64,000 bases of DNA from Paraburkholderia megapolitana. GTDB taxonomy: Bacteria; Pseudomonadota; Gammaproteobacteria; Burkholderiales; Burkholderiaceae. Positions 1 through 8,988 of this stretch are shown here, piece by piece. Each line of letters opens with the position of its first letter. The first letter of the stretch is position 1. Below the pieces are notes generated by a model. The model had not been told where the DNA came from. It did no database searches and saw only the letters and a program-made list of their open reading frames with translations. The position numbers and the translations under genes are program-made. Location of the stretch: positions 682,001-746,000 of the forward strand of contig NZ_CP041745.1 of the NCBI RefSeq assembly GCF_007556815.1, written 5' to 3'.

Positions 1-374
1 TGCTCGCGTTCTTCACGCCGTGGAGCGCGATCAATCTCGTTGACTACTACTTCATCACACGCGACCGCTACGACGTGCCCGCGCTATACGATCCGAACGG
101 ACGCTACGGCCGTTGGAACGCGACCGGGATCGCCGTCTATGTGATCGGCGTGGTCGTACAACTGCCGTTCATATCGAGCGGCTTCTATACCGGACCGTTC
201 GTCGACCGGCTCGGCGGCACGGATATTTCGTGGATCGTCGGGCTTGTCGTACCCGCGCTCCTTTACTTCTGGCTTGCACGCCGGGCGCAGCGCAGCATGC
301 CCGCTCACCTGATCCTGCCGCACGATCCGGCGCACGCCGATGCGAAGTGGGAAGGCGAAACCGTCGCGAAGTAG
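1..374 (+). CDS. NCS1-family permease (cytosine/purine/allantoin type), C-terminal part
   Basis: The reading frame is open from the window edge, so the 5' end lies outside. The visible ~123 residues begin FFTPWSAINLVDYYFI, a hallmark of the nucleobase-cation symporter-1 family near its late membrane segments. Two further hydrophobic segments follow (YVIGVVVQLPF and ISWIVGLVVPALLYFWLA), and then a polar cytoplasmic tail. Family members import cytosine, purines, allantoin, hydantoin or thiamine-related compounds across the inner membrane. The substrate cannot be told from this fragment. It reads in the same direction as the HU gene but about 400 bases before it, so co-transcription is not implied. 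Confidence 0.85.
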   Translation, partial: LAFFTPWSAINLVDYYFITRDRYDVPALYDPNGRYGRWNATGIAVYVIGVVVQLPFISSGFYTGPFVDRLGGTDISWIVGLVVPALLYFWLARRAQRSMPAHLILPHDPAHADAKWEGETVAK

Positions 375-783
375 GCGATCGGTTCTGGCTCTTCGACAGG
401 CGCAACGACCGGCGAATCCGCGCTTCCAGGCGGTGCGCGGACTGCCAGGGCGCGCCCGGCTCGACGTGCATCCAGCACGCAAATCCTGCGAAATCTCATC
501 GAAATCGCATGGTATATAGCCCAACATGCCGTATGATTCGACGCCGCGCAGGCTTTGCGGCAGCCAGTCGGAACCCGGCGAAAAGCCCGCCGGAGGCCGA
601 TCCTGGCGGTAGGGCTGGCGTCCTTGCCACGATCCTCAGGCTTGTGCAATGCAGGCCGGTTGGGTTACGGTATGGACGGGCTCTGTCTCTGCCCAGCGTC
701 TGAGAGCGCAGGCGCCACCGCAGATCAAGGGTGTCCTGGCAGCGGATTGCCATTGAACCGAACATGACCACCACGGAGATTCC
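375..783. other. Intergenic region before the HU gene; no gene seen
   Basis: This 409-base stretch between the permease stop and the HU start has no open frame with a plausible ribosome site or protein-like composition. It must hold the HU promoter, but I could not pick convincing -35/-10 boxes. The only clear signal is the ribosome-binding sequence GGAG at 775-778, just before the HU start. Confidence 0.5.
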
Positions 784-1059
784 ATGAACAAGCAGGAACT
801 GATCGACGCTGTGGCAGCGTCCACAGGTGCGAGCAAATCGTCCACCGGAGAAGCCATCGATGCGGTAATTCACGCCATTACCCAGGCGGTTGCCTCGGGT
901 GACGGTGTACAGCTCGTCGGCTTCGGTTCTTTCAGCCAGGGCTCGCGTGCTGCGAGAACCGGGCGTAACCCCGCCACGGGCGCCACCATCAACATCGCCG
1001 CGGCAAAAACAGTGAAGTTCACCCCGGGCAAGGCATTCAAGGACGTAGTGAACAGCTAG
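784..1059 (+). CDS. HU-family histone-like DNA-binding protein
   Basis: This 91-residue protein matches the HU/IHF family over its whole length. It starts [11 protein letters not shown], has the alpha-helical dimer core, the GFGSF turn at about residues 46-50, and the DNA-binding arm with RTGRNPATG (about 58-66) ending in the [10 protein letters not shown] signature. HU proteins bend and compact DNA as dimers in the nucleoid. The lack of IHF-specific features and the NPATG arm favour HU. Ribosome site GGAG lies 5 bases before the ATG. The gene stops 19 bases before otsA, so the two could share a transcript. Arm residues R58, N62 and P63 (family numbering varies) look intact. Confidence 0.93.
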   Translation: MNKQELIDAVAASTGASKSSTGEAIDAVIHAITQAVASGDGVQLVGFGSFSQGSRAARTGRNPATGATINIAAAKTVKFTPGKAFKDVVNS

Positions 1060-1078
1060 TCCAGCGGCCATTCGCTCG

Positions 1079-2476
1079 ATGAGCCGTCTGGTCGTCGTTT
1101 CCAACCGCACTGCCGACCCGCGCAAGACCGCAGCGGGCGGGCTGGCAGTCGCGGTGCGGGAAAGCCTGCAGCAGACCGGCGGTTTATGGTTCGGCTGGAG
1201 CGGGAAAATCCGCGGCGAGACGGACGCAGCAGCCGGCCAACCCGATGTACGCGTACAGACGACAGGCAGCGTTACGCTCGCCACGCTCGATCTCGATCAG
1301 CGCGACTACGAAACCTACTATCTCGGCTACGCAAACGATGTTTTGTGGCCGGTGTTTCACTACCGGCTCGACCTCGCCAACTTCGATGTCCGCTTCGCGG
1401 CCGGCTACCGGCGCGTCAACCAGCTGTTTGCGCGCAAGCTGATGCCGCTGTTGCGGCCCGACGATCTCATCTGGGTTCACGACTACCACCTCATTCCGCT
1501 CGCGGCCGAACTGCGCGCGATGGGATGCACGAACCGCATCGGTTTCTTCCTGCATATTCCGATGCCGCCGCCGCTCATCATGGCGGCGATTCCCGAGCAC
1601 GAGTGGTTGATGCGCTCGCTGTTCGCTTACGACCTCGTGGGTTTTCAGGCCGAAGCCGACGTCACGCATTTCGCGCACTACGTCGAATCGGAAGCTCAGG
1701 CGCACCGGCTGGAGCCGGGTCGTCTGCGGGCGTTTCAGCGCACGCTGCGTGTGGGCGCGTATCCGATCGGTATCGATGTCGACGAATTCGCGGGGCTCGC
1801 ACAAGGGAAGGAAGGGCGCGAGATGTTCGTGCGCATGCGCGAGGAGTATTCACGGCGACGTTTGTTGATCGGTGTCGACCGGCTCGATTATTCGAAGGGC
1901 TTGCCGCAGCGCGTGCATGCGTTTCGCGAACTGCTTGCGCAATATCCGGAGAATCACAACAGCGCGACGTTGATCCAGATTGCCTCGCCAAGCCGCGAGG
2001 ACGTCGGTGCCTACGACGATCTGCGCCGGCAGATGGACAGCCTGTGTGGCGAGATCAACGGCGACTACGGAGAACTCGACTGGATGCCGGTGCGCTACAT
2101 TCACCGCAATGTTGCGCGCAAGCGTCTGCCGGGGTTGTACCGCGCGAGCCGCGTCGCGCTCGTCACGCCGCTGCGCGACGGCATGAACCTCGTCGCGAAG
2201 GAGTTCATCGCGGCGCAGGACCCGGCCGATCCTGGCATGCTCGTGCTGTCGCGCTTTGCCGGTGCAGCCGAACAGTTGACCGACGCGTTGCTCGTCAATC
2301 CCTACGACGCGCAAGGCACCGCGCAGGCGATCCAGCGCGCGCTGACGATGCCACTCGACGAACGCATCAACCGGCATACGCGGCTCACGCAGCGGATTCG
2401 CGAACACGATGTGCACTGGTGGTGCGCGAGCTTTCTCGAAGCGCTCGAGCACAGCGGGCAGGAACACGACTCCTGA
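1079..2476 (+). CDS. otsA: Alpha,alpha-trehalose-phosphate synthase (UDP-forming)
   Basis: OtsA joins glucose from UDP-glucose to glucose-6-phosphate to give trehalose-6-phosphate, in the cytoplasmic osmoprotection pathway. The 465-residue length is close to that of E. coli OtsA. It is a GT20 enzyme: N-terminal VVSNR with the GGL loop at residues 20-22, W40 in the GWSGK segment, HDYHL at 134-138, HIPMPP at about 159-164, the nucleotide-sugar site [12 protein letters not shown] (R268 and K273 as the conserved basic pair) and the [12 protein letters not shown] motif in the C-terminal Rossmann half. There is no otsB phosphatase next to it, so trehalose-6-phosphate must be dephosphorylated by an enzyme encoded elsewhere. 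The ribosome site before the ATG is poor. Confidence 0.96.
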   Translation: MSRLVVVSNRTADPRKTAAGGLAVAVRESLQQTGGLWFGWSGKIRGETDAAAGQPDVRVQTTGSVTLATLDLDQRDYETYYLGYANDVLWPVFHYRLDLANFDVRFAAGYRRVNQLFARKLMPLLRPDDLIWVHDYHLIPLAAELRAMGCTNRIGFFLHIPMPPPLIMAAIPEHEWLMRSLFAYDLVGFQAEADVTHFAHYVESEAQAHRLEPGRLRAFQRTLRVGAYPIGIDVDEFAGLAQGKEGREMFVRMREEYSRRRLLIGVDRLDYSKGLPQRVHAFRELLAQYPENHNSATLIQIASPSREDVGAYDDLRRQMDSLCGEINGDYGELDWMPVRYIHRNVARKRLPGLYRASRVALVTPLRDGMNLVAKEFIAAQDPADPGMLVLSRFAGAAEQLTDALLVNPYDAQGTAQAIQRALTMPLDERINRHTRLTQRIREHDVHWWCASFLEALEHSGQEHDS

Positions 2477-2530
2477 CGCGATCTGCCATGCCGACCGTAC
2501 AATCCGACATTTCCCGGATCTGAGGGTGCC

Positions 2531-3307
2531 GTGACGCATAGCGCGGGAGCCACGAAGACGTCATATTCGCTACGGGCGGCCGTGCTTCGAACGGTCGTAT
2601 CGGGTGCGATTCTCAACGTCTTTGCGATCGTGCTCGCCTACTTCGCTTACTGGTGCGATCTCGGTATGTCGCTGCTGCCCGGACGGATCAGTATTGCGAT
2701 CGCAGCGGTGTGCCTGGGCGGACCGCTGCTGATGCTGCTGATGTTTCGTCGTTCGACGAGCCTCGTGGTGGTGGGCATCGTGAAGCTGCTCGGCGCGCTG
2801 TCGATCTACGCGCTGTTCGGCGTCACGTTCTACTTCTTCTTTTTCGCCTTCGCACCGATGCCGGATCGCGCGCACCTCGTGGGTCTCGCCCTGGGCGCGG
2901 CGTTGACGGGCTACTGGCTAGGCTTTTCGTATTTCGATCTGCGCCGCTTCATCAAGCACTCGACATTCGTCGAGCGGGCCTTCGATGCGTCGGGCAACGC
3001 AATCGTTTGTGACGACAGGCTCTTCGAAATATTCGAAGACATGTACGAGCAGAAGAGCGCTTTCTCGATCTGGCATACGCGCATCGTGATGGCGATCGTG
3101 CCGGTTCTACTCGTGCCGTATCAGGTGGCGACGTTTTTCTTCGGTACGCAAGGGTTGCTGTTCTTTGTCGCTGCGATTACGTTCCCGGTTTCCTTGTGGA
3201 TTGTCGGCGCGATGCTGCGGATCGCGACGGTCATGATCCTGGTGCCGGCGACGCTGCAGCGGCAATCGGGCAAGCGAGTGTTGCTTGGGCCTACGGCCTG
3301 GTTCTAG
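2531..3307 (+). CDS. Multi-pass inner-membrane protein of unknown function
   Basis: The 258-residue product starts with GTG at 2531, preceded by GAGGG at 2522-2526. I see about six hydrophobic segments (roughly residues 20-40, 53-73, 78-108, 114-134, 183-203 and 208-228). A charged cytoplasm-like loop of about 50 residues (about 135-182) splits them into four plus two. No enzymatic or transporter motif is recognisable. It follows otsA by 54 bases in the same direction and could be co-transcribed with it. Its stop codon shares the CTAG tetranucleotide at 3304-3307 with the stop of the convergent next gene. Function unknown. Confidence 0.75.
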   Translation: MTHSAGATKTSYSLRAAVLRTVVSGAILNVFAIVLAYFAYWCDLGMSLLPGRISIAIAAVCLGGPLLMLLMFRRSTSLVVVGIVKLLGALSIYALFGVTFYFFFFAFAPMPDRAHLVGLALGAALTGYWLGFSYFDLRRFIKHSTFVERAFDASGNAIVCDDRLFEIFEDMYEQKSAFSIWHTRIVMAIVPVLLVPYQVATFFFGTQGLLFFVAAITFPVSLWIVGAMLRIATVMILVPATLQRQSGKRVLLGPTAWF

Positions 3308-3855
3308 CCGCCACAATCGACATCCCCCGCACCCATATGATCGAAGCCGGTCAGAGACACATCCGTGAGCCCCTTACCCGGCTGCTGGATATCCGTACTC
3401 ATCACATTGACCGGTAGCGAAGCCGCCTGTGCGTCGGGAAGGCCGAATGCGCGGCGCGCGATCGGTTCAGCAAACGTTCCTCGCAACGTGACGCTCACTT
3501 GCTGAAGCTCGCCATGTTCCCAGCTCAGTTCGACATGCGTTGCGAGCGGATGCACCCGCGCGGCCAGCGAGTCAGGAAAGGTCGGCCCTTCGTAGTAGGC
3601 CCGCGTGTTCTTGCATGGATCCCCCTGATTGCTATAACGCTTCATCGCGCAGTTGAAGCGCTTGTCGCGATGACCGAAGGTCTTCTCCATGTAACAGCCG
3701 AAATCGCGCGCGGACATACGCGGCCATGCCACGAGATTGACGGATGAAGGCGCGAGCTGCGCACTCGCAGCAACGGTCGTGGCAAAGCCTGGCCCCGGCA
3801 TCATGAGAACGCCAAGTGTGAAGGCCGCGATTCTGCGGGCAGTGGGTCGGGTCAT
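3304..3855 (-). CDS. Predicted secreted protein, unknown function
   Basis: This 183-residue protein starts with a basic stretch and a hydrophobic core (AAFTLGVLMMPGPGFA) that reads as a Sec signal peptide, so it is probably periplasmic. The mature part has five cysteines (in FGCYMEK, FNCAMK, DPCKN and the C-terminal DCGG), enough for disulfides, which fits an exported protein. I recognise no family. It converges on the membrane-protein gene and the two stop codons overlap on CTAG. The start ATG is at 3855; no strong ribosome site is visible. Confidence 0.6.
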   Translation of the reverse strand: MTRPTARRIAAFTLGVLMMPGPGFATTVAASAQLAPSSVNLVAWPRMSARDFGCYMEKTFGHRDKRFNCAMKRYSNQGDPCKNTRAYYEGPTFPDSLAARVHPLATHVELSWEHGELQQVSVTLRGTFAEPIARRAFGLPDAQAASLPVNVMSTDIQQPGKGLTDVSLTGFDHMGAGDVDCGG

Positions 3856-4118
3856 GGTCTACCTCGAAGATGGCGAACAAAGCGACACCCCGTGTTTCGC
3901 TTCGCGCAAAAGATGCATGGTAACTGCGACGAACCCTACAGTTTGCTATCGGCTGCGGGATTGTCGCGCGGGTGAGGTCTGCGATCAACATGTGCCGCCT
4001 GTCAAGCGGTCTGGCGCGTGATAACGATCTAAGAATTCGTTTGTTCTCCGCTCCCTGCGATTCCCTTATCGTTCGTGCCGATATCCAGACTAACGACGAC
4101 AACTACGGGAATCCGGTC

Positions 4119-5285
4119 ATGAAGCGCATCACTTCGCTCGCACTACCTGCCACGCTGCTGCTTTCCGCCACTGCGCACGCGCAGAGCAGCGTAACGCTGT
4201 ACGGCATCGTCGATGCCGGCATTGCCTATGTGCACAACGCGCAGGGCAGCAACGGCACAAACCAGTCGACACTCGTCAAGTTCAGCAGCGGCAACATGTC
4301 CGGCAGCCGCTGGGGGCTCAGAGGTACCGAGGACCTCGGCGGCGGATTGTCGACCGTGTTCCAGCTTGAGAACGGCTTCAACGTCGGTACCGGTGCGCTC
4401 GGCCAGGGCGGACGCGAGTTCGGACGTAAGGCGGTGGTCGGCCTGTCGAGCAACCAGTGGGGCACGGTCACGCTGGGCCGCCAGTACGACCCGATCGTCG
4501 ATCTCGTACAGGGCCTCACCGAAGACAACTACTTCGGCGGTGCGTTCGGCACGCCGGGCGACCTCGACAACTACGACAACAGCTTGCGTGTCAGCAATTC
4601 GGTCAAGTATGTGAGCCCGTTGTATGCAGGCTTTCAGGTCGAGGCGCTGTACGGCCTGGGTGGCGTGGCCGGTGCAACCGGCAGCGGGCGCACCTACAGC
4701 TTCGGCGCGGCGTACACGAACGGGCCGCTCGCGCTCGGCGCGGGTTACTTCTACGCCAACGGCGGCAACACACTTACTAACGGTCTGCGCACCTGGAGCA
4801 GCAGCTCCGACAGTCTCTTCAACACGGTGATCAATCAAGGTTTTGCGAGCGCGAAATCGATTCAGATCGTGCGCGTGGGCGGGCAGTATGCGATCGGCGC
4901 GGCGACGCTCGGCGCCGCCTATTCGAACACGCAGTACGGCAGCGATTCGGCATCGGTGTTCCATGAGAATGCGAAGTTCAACAGCGGCTCGGCGTTCTTC
5001 AACTATCAGTTCACGGCGGCGGCGCGTGCGGGTATCGGCTACAACTACACGGCGTTGACCGGCCCGACTTCGGCGCATTATCACCAGGTCAATCTCGGCG
5101 CCGACTATGCGTTATCGAAGCGCACCGAACTGTATGCGCTATTTGGCTATCAGAAGGCGAGCGGCAAGACGCTCAATGCATCGGGTGCGGTGGTGAGCGC
5201 GCAGGCATCGGTCGGCGACTTCGGTGTCAATTCGGGGACCAACAGCCAGGAAGTAACCGCAGTCGGTATTCGTCACCGGTTCTGA
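4119..5285 (+). CDS. Trimeric Gram-negative porin (Burkholderia-type general porin)
   Basis: This is an outer-membrane diffusion porin of 388 residues. It has a cleavable signal peptide (MKRITSLALPATLLLSATAHA, cut before QSSVTLYG) and the family's strand pattern: SGSRWGLRGTEDLGGGLSTVF early, the VGLSSNQWGTVTLGRQYD segment, then a C-terminal aromatic-ended strand VGIRHRF needed for BAM recognition. A longer open frame runs upstream to 3972, but the signal peptide starts at 4119 and GGGA lies just before it, so I place the start there. Two paralogues are at 53.1 and 55.1 kb. Substrate preference cannot be judged from sequence alone. Confidence 0.95.
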   Translation: MKRITSLALPATLLLSATAHAQSSVTLYGIVDAGIAYVHNAQGSNGTNQSTLVKFSSGNMSGSRWGLRGTEDLGGGLSTVFQLENGFNVGTGALGQGGREFGRKAVVGLSSNQWGTVTLGRQYDPIVDLVQGLTEDNYFGGAFGTPGDLDNYDNSLRVSNSVKYVSPLYAGFQVEALYGLGGVAGATGSGRTYSFGAAYTNGPLALGAGYFYANGGNTLTNGLRTWSSSSDSLFNTVINQGFASAKSIQIVRVGGQYAIGAATLGAAYSNTQYGSDSASVFHENAKFNSGSAFFNYQFTAAARAGIGYNYTALTGPTSAHYHQVNLGADYALSKRTELYALFGYQKASGKTLNASGAVVSAQASVGDFGVNSGTNSQEVTAVGIRHRF

Positions 5286-5460
5286 TCTGATTTGAGTCGA
5301 GCTGCTGTTGCGCCGTCTGAAGGATTCACGGCGGCGTGGCATCATCGATCCTGCCGACCGTGGCTGCGAGGCAACGTACTACTCCGCGGCCACTGCGCTG
5401 CAACCCGCGTGTGAACATCCGCCGATCCGGCGATATTTCAGTCCAGGAGAGAGCAGCACC

Positions 5461-6011
5461 ATGAGCGAAGCTATCTATGACATTCCGGTGAAGTCGATCG
5501 ACGGCACCGAACTCACGCTCGACCAGTTCAAGGGTCGCGCACTACTGGTGGTTAACGTTGCGTCGAAATGCGGTTTGACGCCGCAATACGACGGGCTCGA
5601 GAAGCTCTACGAACAGAAGCGCGCTGCAGGTCTCGAAGTGCTGGCGTTTCCGGCCAACAACTTCAAGGGGCAGGAGCCGGGCAGCGACGACGAAATCAAA
5701 CAGTTTTGCAGCACGACGTATGACGTGACCTTTCCGCTGTTCTCGAAGATCTCCGTGGTCGGCGAGGACCAGCATCCGCTGTATGGCGCACTGACCGCGG
5801 CGCAACCGGATGCATCGGGCGACGGTCCGTTTCGCGAGCGGCTGAAGGGCTACGGTATTGCGCCGAACCCTGCCCCGATGTGTTGTGGAATTTCGAGAAA
5901 TTTCTCGTGAGCCGCGACGGCCGCGTGATCGGGCGTTTTGCGCCGGACATTACCGCCGACGATCCGCGTCTCATCGAAGCGATCGATGCGGAGCTGACGC
6001 GCGGCGCATAA
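5461..6011 (+). pseudogene. Glutathione peroxidase-family gene with a one-base frameshift
   Basis: The start at 5461 follows a purine-rich ribosome site (GGAGAG). The first frame encodes a normal thiol peroxidase N-terminus: catalytic C37 in NVASKCGLTP and Q71 in FPANNFKGQEPG. It runs to RLKGYGIAPNPAP and is then lost, stopping at 5910 with an unrelated tail (MCCGISRNFS). Reading from 5874 in another frame restores the family sequence PDVLWNFEKFLVSRDGR, including the conserved W and N of the catalytic tetrad, and continues to a stop at 6009-6011. One extra C in the C run at 5873-5876 would give an intact 183-residue protein. It is either a recent inactivation or a sequencing error. Intact homologues reduce hydroperoxides using thioredoxin or glutathione. 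Confidence 0.9.
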
Positions 6012-6055
6012 GTCGCGTGTGAATTGCGTGTGAATGCTGTGTGTGCAGATTGACT

Positions 6056-6089
6056 GGGTGGTGTCTCGCAGCGACTGGAGACACTACCC
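6056..6089. terminator. Hairpin between convergent genes, possible terminator
   Basis: Twelve-base arms at 6056-6067 and 6078-6089 pair with one G-U wobble around a 10-base loop. It lies exactly between the peroxidase remnant and the convergent lactonase gene. There is no U-rich run on either side, so Rho-independent function is uncertain. Confidence 0.4.
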
Positions 6090-6091
6090 GC

Positions 6092-7000
6092 TTACGATGA
6101 ATCAAACCGTCGCACCGCTACAGACAGCGAATACAACGAAGTATTGGCGGTAATAAACAGCCGGTTGCGCAACGCACCGCCGAACGTCAGATTCGCAACC
6201 ACTTCAGGCGTCAGGATCTTGCCGAGCAGTTCGCCGTCGGGCGTATAGCAATGCACACCGTCGTGCGCACTGGTCCACACATTGCCATGTTCGTCGATGC
6301 GCATGCCGTCGGGCACACCTTGCGCGATCTCGACAAACACGCGGCCATTGCGCAGTTTTCCATCGACCACATCGAAGACGCGAATGTGGTGCGGCGCGCC
6401 CTCGATATGCGAGGCAGCCGAATCGGCGATGTAGAGGCGCGACTCATCCGGTGAAAACGCGAGACCATTCGGCTTGACGAAATCGTCGGCAACCAGCGTG
6501 ACTTCGCCGTTATGAGGCGAGATGCGATAGACATTGCAACGACCGATCTCGCTTTCCGCAATACCGCCCTCGCGATCGCTCAGAATGCCGTAGTCGGGGT
6601 CCGTGAACCAGATCGTGTCGTCGGACTTGATCACGACATCGTTTGGCGAGTTGAGTCGCTTGCCATGGTAGGCCGAGGCCAGCACGGTGATGGTGCCGTC
6701 GTGCGCGGTGCGGGTAACGCGGCGCGTGCGGTGTTCGCACGTCACCAGCCGGCCATCGCGGTCGCGCGTATTGCCGTTGGAAAAATTCGAATTCGCGCGA
6801 AACGTGCCGACGCCCATGCCCGGTACCCAGCGCAGCATGCGACTGTTCGGAATGTCGCTCCAGACGAGATAGTCACCGGCCGGAAAATAGACCGGACCTT
6901 CGGCCCACAGACAATCGCCGTAGAGCTTCTCGAGCGGTGCATCGGGTAGCAGCAGCGCGCGAAACCGGGCGTCGTGAATTTCGAAATCGTGTGCATGCAT
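6092..7000 (-). CDS. SMP-30/gluconolactonase-family (LRE) protein
   Basis: The 302-residue beta-propeller protein carries the metal-site residues of the SMP-30 family: E34 in LWAEGP, N120 in NSPNDVV, N178 in KPNGLAF and D193 in YIADS. Relatives are Ca/Zn-dependent sugar lactonases that open aldonolactones in the cytoplasm or periplasm; no signal peptide is visible here. It is the last gene of the block that begins with the ABC binding protein at 11.5 kb and lies 36 bases after the second permease. The importer may therefore bring in a sugar that is oxidised to a lactone and opened by this enzyme. That substrate link is inference. Confidence 0.85.
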   Translation of the reverse strand: MHAHDFEIHDARFRALLLPDAPLEKLYGDCLWAEGPVYFPAGDYLVWSDIPNSRMLRWVPGMGVGTFRANSNFSNGNTRDRDGRLVTCEHRTRRVTRTAHDGTITVLASAYHGKRLNSPNDVVIKSDDTIWFTDPDYGILSDREGGIAESEIGRCNVYRISPHNGEVTLVADDFVKPNGLAFSPDESRLYIADSAASHIEGAPHHIRVFDVVDGKLRNGRVFVEIAQGVPDGMRIDEHGNVWTSAHDGVHCYTPDGELLGKILTPEVVANLTFGGALRNRLFITANTSLYSLSVAVRRFDSS

Positions 7001-7036
7001 GGCGGTTATCGTCCGTTGTAAAAGCAGTCGGGGTAA

Positions 7037-8035
7037 TCAGCGCGCGGTGCGGCCGCCGGCCGCGACGACCACAGCGATGATCAACACACCGTAGGCGATC
7101 GAGCGTATGCCCGCGCCCGCACCGAGTGCGTTGAGTACGGCATTGGTGAGAAACAGGAACATCGACGCGCCCCATACACCGGTCACGGTCGCGCGCCCGC
7201 CGGTTACCAGTGTGCCGCCGATCACGACAACCGCAATCGAGATCAGCATGTACTCGACGCCCATGTCGAGCGTCGCGCCGCCCGACACCGCTGAGAGCAG
7301 CACGCCCGTGAACGCGGCGATCGCACCCGATAGAAGGTAGACCGCGCAGCGCATCTTTTCTACGCCGACACCGGCGAGCCACGCAGCACGCGGATTCTGG
7401 CCGACGGCGGAAAGACCGCGCCCGAACACGCTCAGATGCAGCAGGATCGCGATCGCCACCGACAGCACTAGGGCAATCAACGCGAGATGCGGCACGCCGA
7501 GCAGGCGCCCGTTGGCGAACGCTTCGAGTGCGGCGGGCGGCGCGTTCATGACGTGGCTCTGTGTGATCGCAAGCGACTGCACGATGAAACTCGACGAGAG
7601 CGTCGCGATGATCGGCGGAATGCGCAGGGTGCGGATCAACAGATAATTCGCGAACCCTACTGCGATGCCGGACGCAACTGCCGCAGCGAAACCGGCAACG
7701 ACACCGCTCGAAGCCATCACGTGCATGCCGATCATGCCGGCGAGCGCGATGACCGATGGCACGGACAGATCGATATTGCCCGGCCCCGATGTGATGACGA
7801 GCATCTGCGCGAGACCGACCAGCACCATGAACGTACCGAACACGAGGGCCGTCAGCACGACATTGCCGGCGATCGACAAGCCGAACACGCTCGCAATGAC
7901 CACGCCGACAATCGCCGCACCGGCGAACGACCATGCCCATGGTGCGCGCAACACTCGCAGGCGCCCACCGCTTGCTACGAGGCCCGACACGGGGGCGGCA
8001 GCGGCTTCGGACTGCAATGGCGACGGCGCATTCAT
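7037..8035 (-). CDS. Sugar-type ABC transporter permease (second permease)
   Basis: A 332-residue inner-membrane permease of the BPD_transp_2 type (RbsC/AraH class). It is very hydrophobic, with about eight to ten membrane segments and the family sequences PGNIDLSVPSVIALAGM and GQNPRAAWLAGV, where the latter is the ATPase-coupling loop equivalent. An in-frame extension reaches 8191, but that part is arginine-rich and not membrane-like. The ATG at 8035 forms an ATGA overlap with the stop of the upstream permease gene, so the two are translationally coupled. With the preceding permease it likely forms a heterodimeric channel. Confidence 0.9.
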   Translation of the reverse strand: MNAPSPLQSEAAAAPVSGLVASGGRLRVLRAPWAWSFAGAAIVGVVIASVFGLSIAGNVVLTALVFGTFMVLVGLAQMLVITSGPGNIDLSVPSVIALAGMIGMHVMASSGVVAGFAAAVASGIAVGFANYLLIRTLRIPPIIATLSSSFIVQSLAITQSHVMNAPPAALEAFANGRLLGVPHLALIALVLSVAIAILLHLSVFGRGLSAVGQNPRAAWLAGVGVEKMRCAVYLLSGAIAAFTGVLLSAVSGGATLDMGVEYMLISIAVVVIGGTLVTGGRATVTGVWGASMFLFLTNAVLNALGAGAGIRSIAYGVLIIAVVVAAGGRTAR

Positions 8036-8988
8036 CGGCGGTCTCCCCGACGTTGCAGTACGACGCGCAGCGACAGCACGACGATCAGGATCGCGCCTTG
8101 CATGCCGACCTGCCAGTCGGGCGCGATGTCGAGAAAGGCGAGGAACGACGCGGCGATGGTCAGCGTGATCGCACCGAGCACGGCACCCCACACCGAGACG
8201 CGGCCACCGACGAACTCGCCGCCGCCGAGTATCACGGCCGCGATCGAGAGCAGCGTGTAGCGGAGTGCGAGATTGGAGTCGGCGGAAGTGGTGAGGCCGA
8301 GCAGCGAGAGTCCCGCCAGCACGCCGAAGATACCGGCGATGCCGTACAGGATCGCGCGGCTTTTGATCATCGACCAGCCGAAGCGGCTCATCGCACGCGG
8401 ATTACCGCCGGCGGCCCGCACACGTACGCCTGCCGACGAACGCATCAACAGCAGATGCCCGACGAGCGCGATCGCCACCGACCACACGACAGGTGCCGCG
8501 ATCAGCGGCGTCTGGAATGTCATGAGACTGGTGAGCCACGCGGGACTTGTCCCGCCGGGCGAAGGCAGCAGCAACACCGCGAGCCCGGTCCAGACGAACG
8601 ACAGGCCGAGCGTGACGACGATCGACGGTATCTGACGGTACTCGATCAGTGCGCCTATCGCGGCATACAGCAGCACGCAGCCGGCCAGTGCGGCAACGCC
8701 GAGCCACGGTTCGCGCACGAGCAGCGTCGCACCGATACACGCCGTGAGACTCACGAACGAACCGATCGATAGATCGAGATCGTTGACGGTGATGACGGCC
8801 AGTTGTGCGAGCGTCGCAAAGACGATCGGCACCGCGAGGTTGAGCAGCAGGCCAAGGCCAAAATAGCTAAACGTAGCGGGCTGCAGGATGAAGATCGGTA
8901 CGAGGATCGCAATCAGCGAAAACAGCGGCAGCAGGGCGCGCAGCGGTACCTGTCGCAACATTGCGGCGGACGATGCCACGCGGCTCAT
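8032..8988 (-). CDS. Sugar-type ABC transporter permease (first permease)
   Basis: This 318-residue membrane protein belongs to the same permease family as its neighbour. It has an N-terminal membrane segment after a short cytoplasmic start, the conserved ITVNDLDLSIGSFVSL stretch (compare DLSVG in ribose permeases) and a GGNPRAMSRFG coupling loop. The start at 8988 overlaps the ATPase stop by four bases (ATGA), and its own stop overlaps the next permease start in the same way. This tight packing supports one complex made in fixed ratio. Confidence 0.9.
   Translation of the reverse strand: MSRVASSAAMLRQVPLRALLPLFSLIAILVPIFILQPATFSYFGLGLLLNLAVPIVFATLAQLAVITVNDLDLSIGSFVSLTACIGATLLVREPWLGVAALAGCVLLYAAIGALIEYRQIPSIVVTLGLSFVWTGLAVLLLPSPGGTSPAWLTSLMTFQTPLIAAPVVWSVAIALVGHLLLMRSSAGVRVRAAGGNPRAMSRFGWSMIKSRAILYGIAGIFGVLAGLSLLGLTTSADSNLALRYTLLSIAAVILGGGEFVGGRVSVWGAVLGAITLTIAASFLAFLDIAPDWQVGMQGAILIVVLSLRVVLQRRGDRR

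Noticed and set aside
375..783. Frames such as 496-1284 on the minus strand over the HU gene
   Set aside because: Antisense to HU and the intergenic region, without start signals or recognisable domains.
4143..5084. 313-residue minus-strand frame over the first porin
   Set aside because: Shadow of the porin reading frame; no signal or family features.
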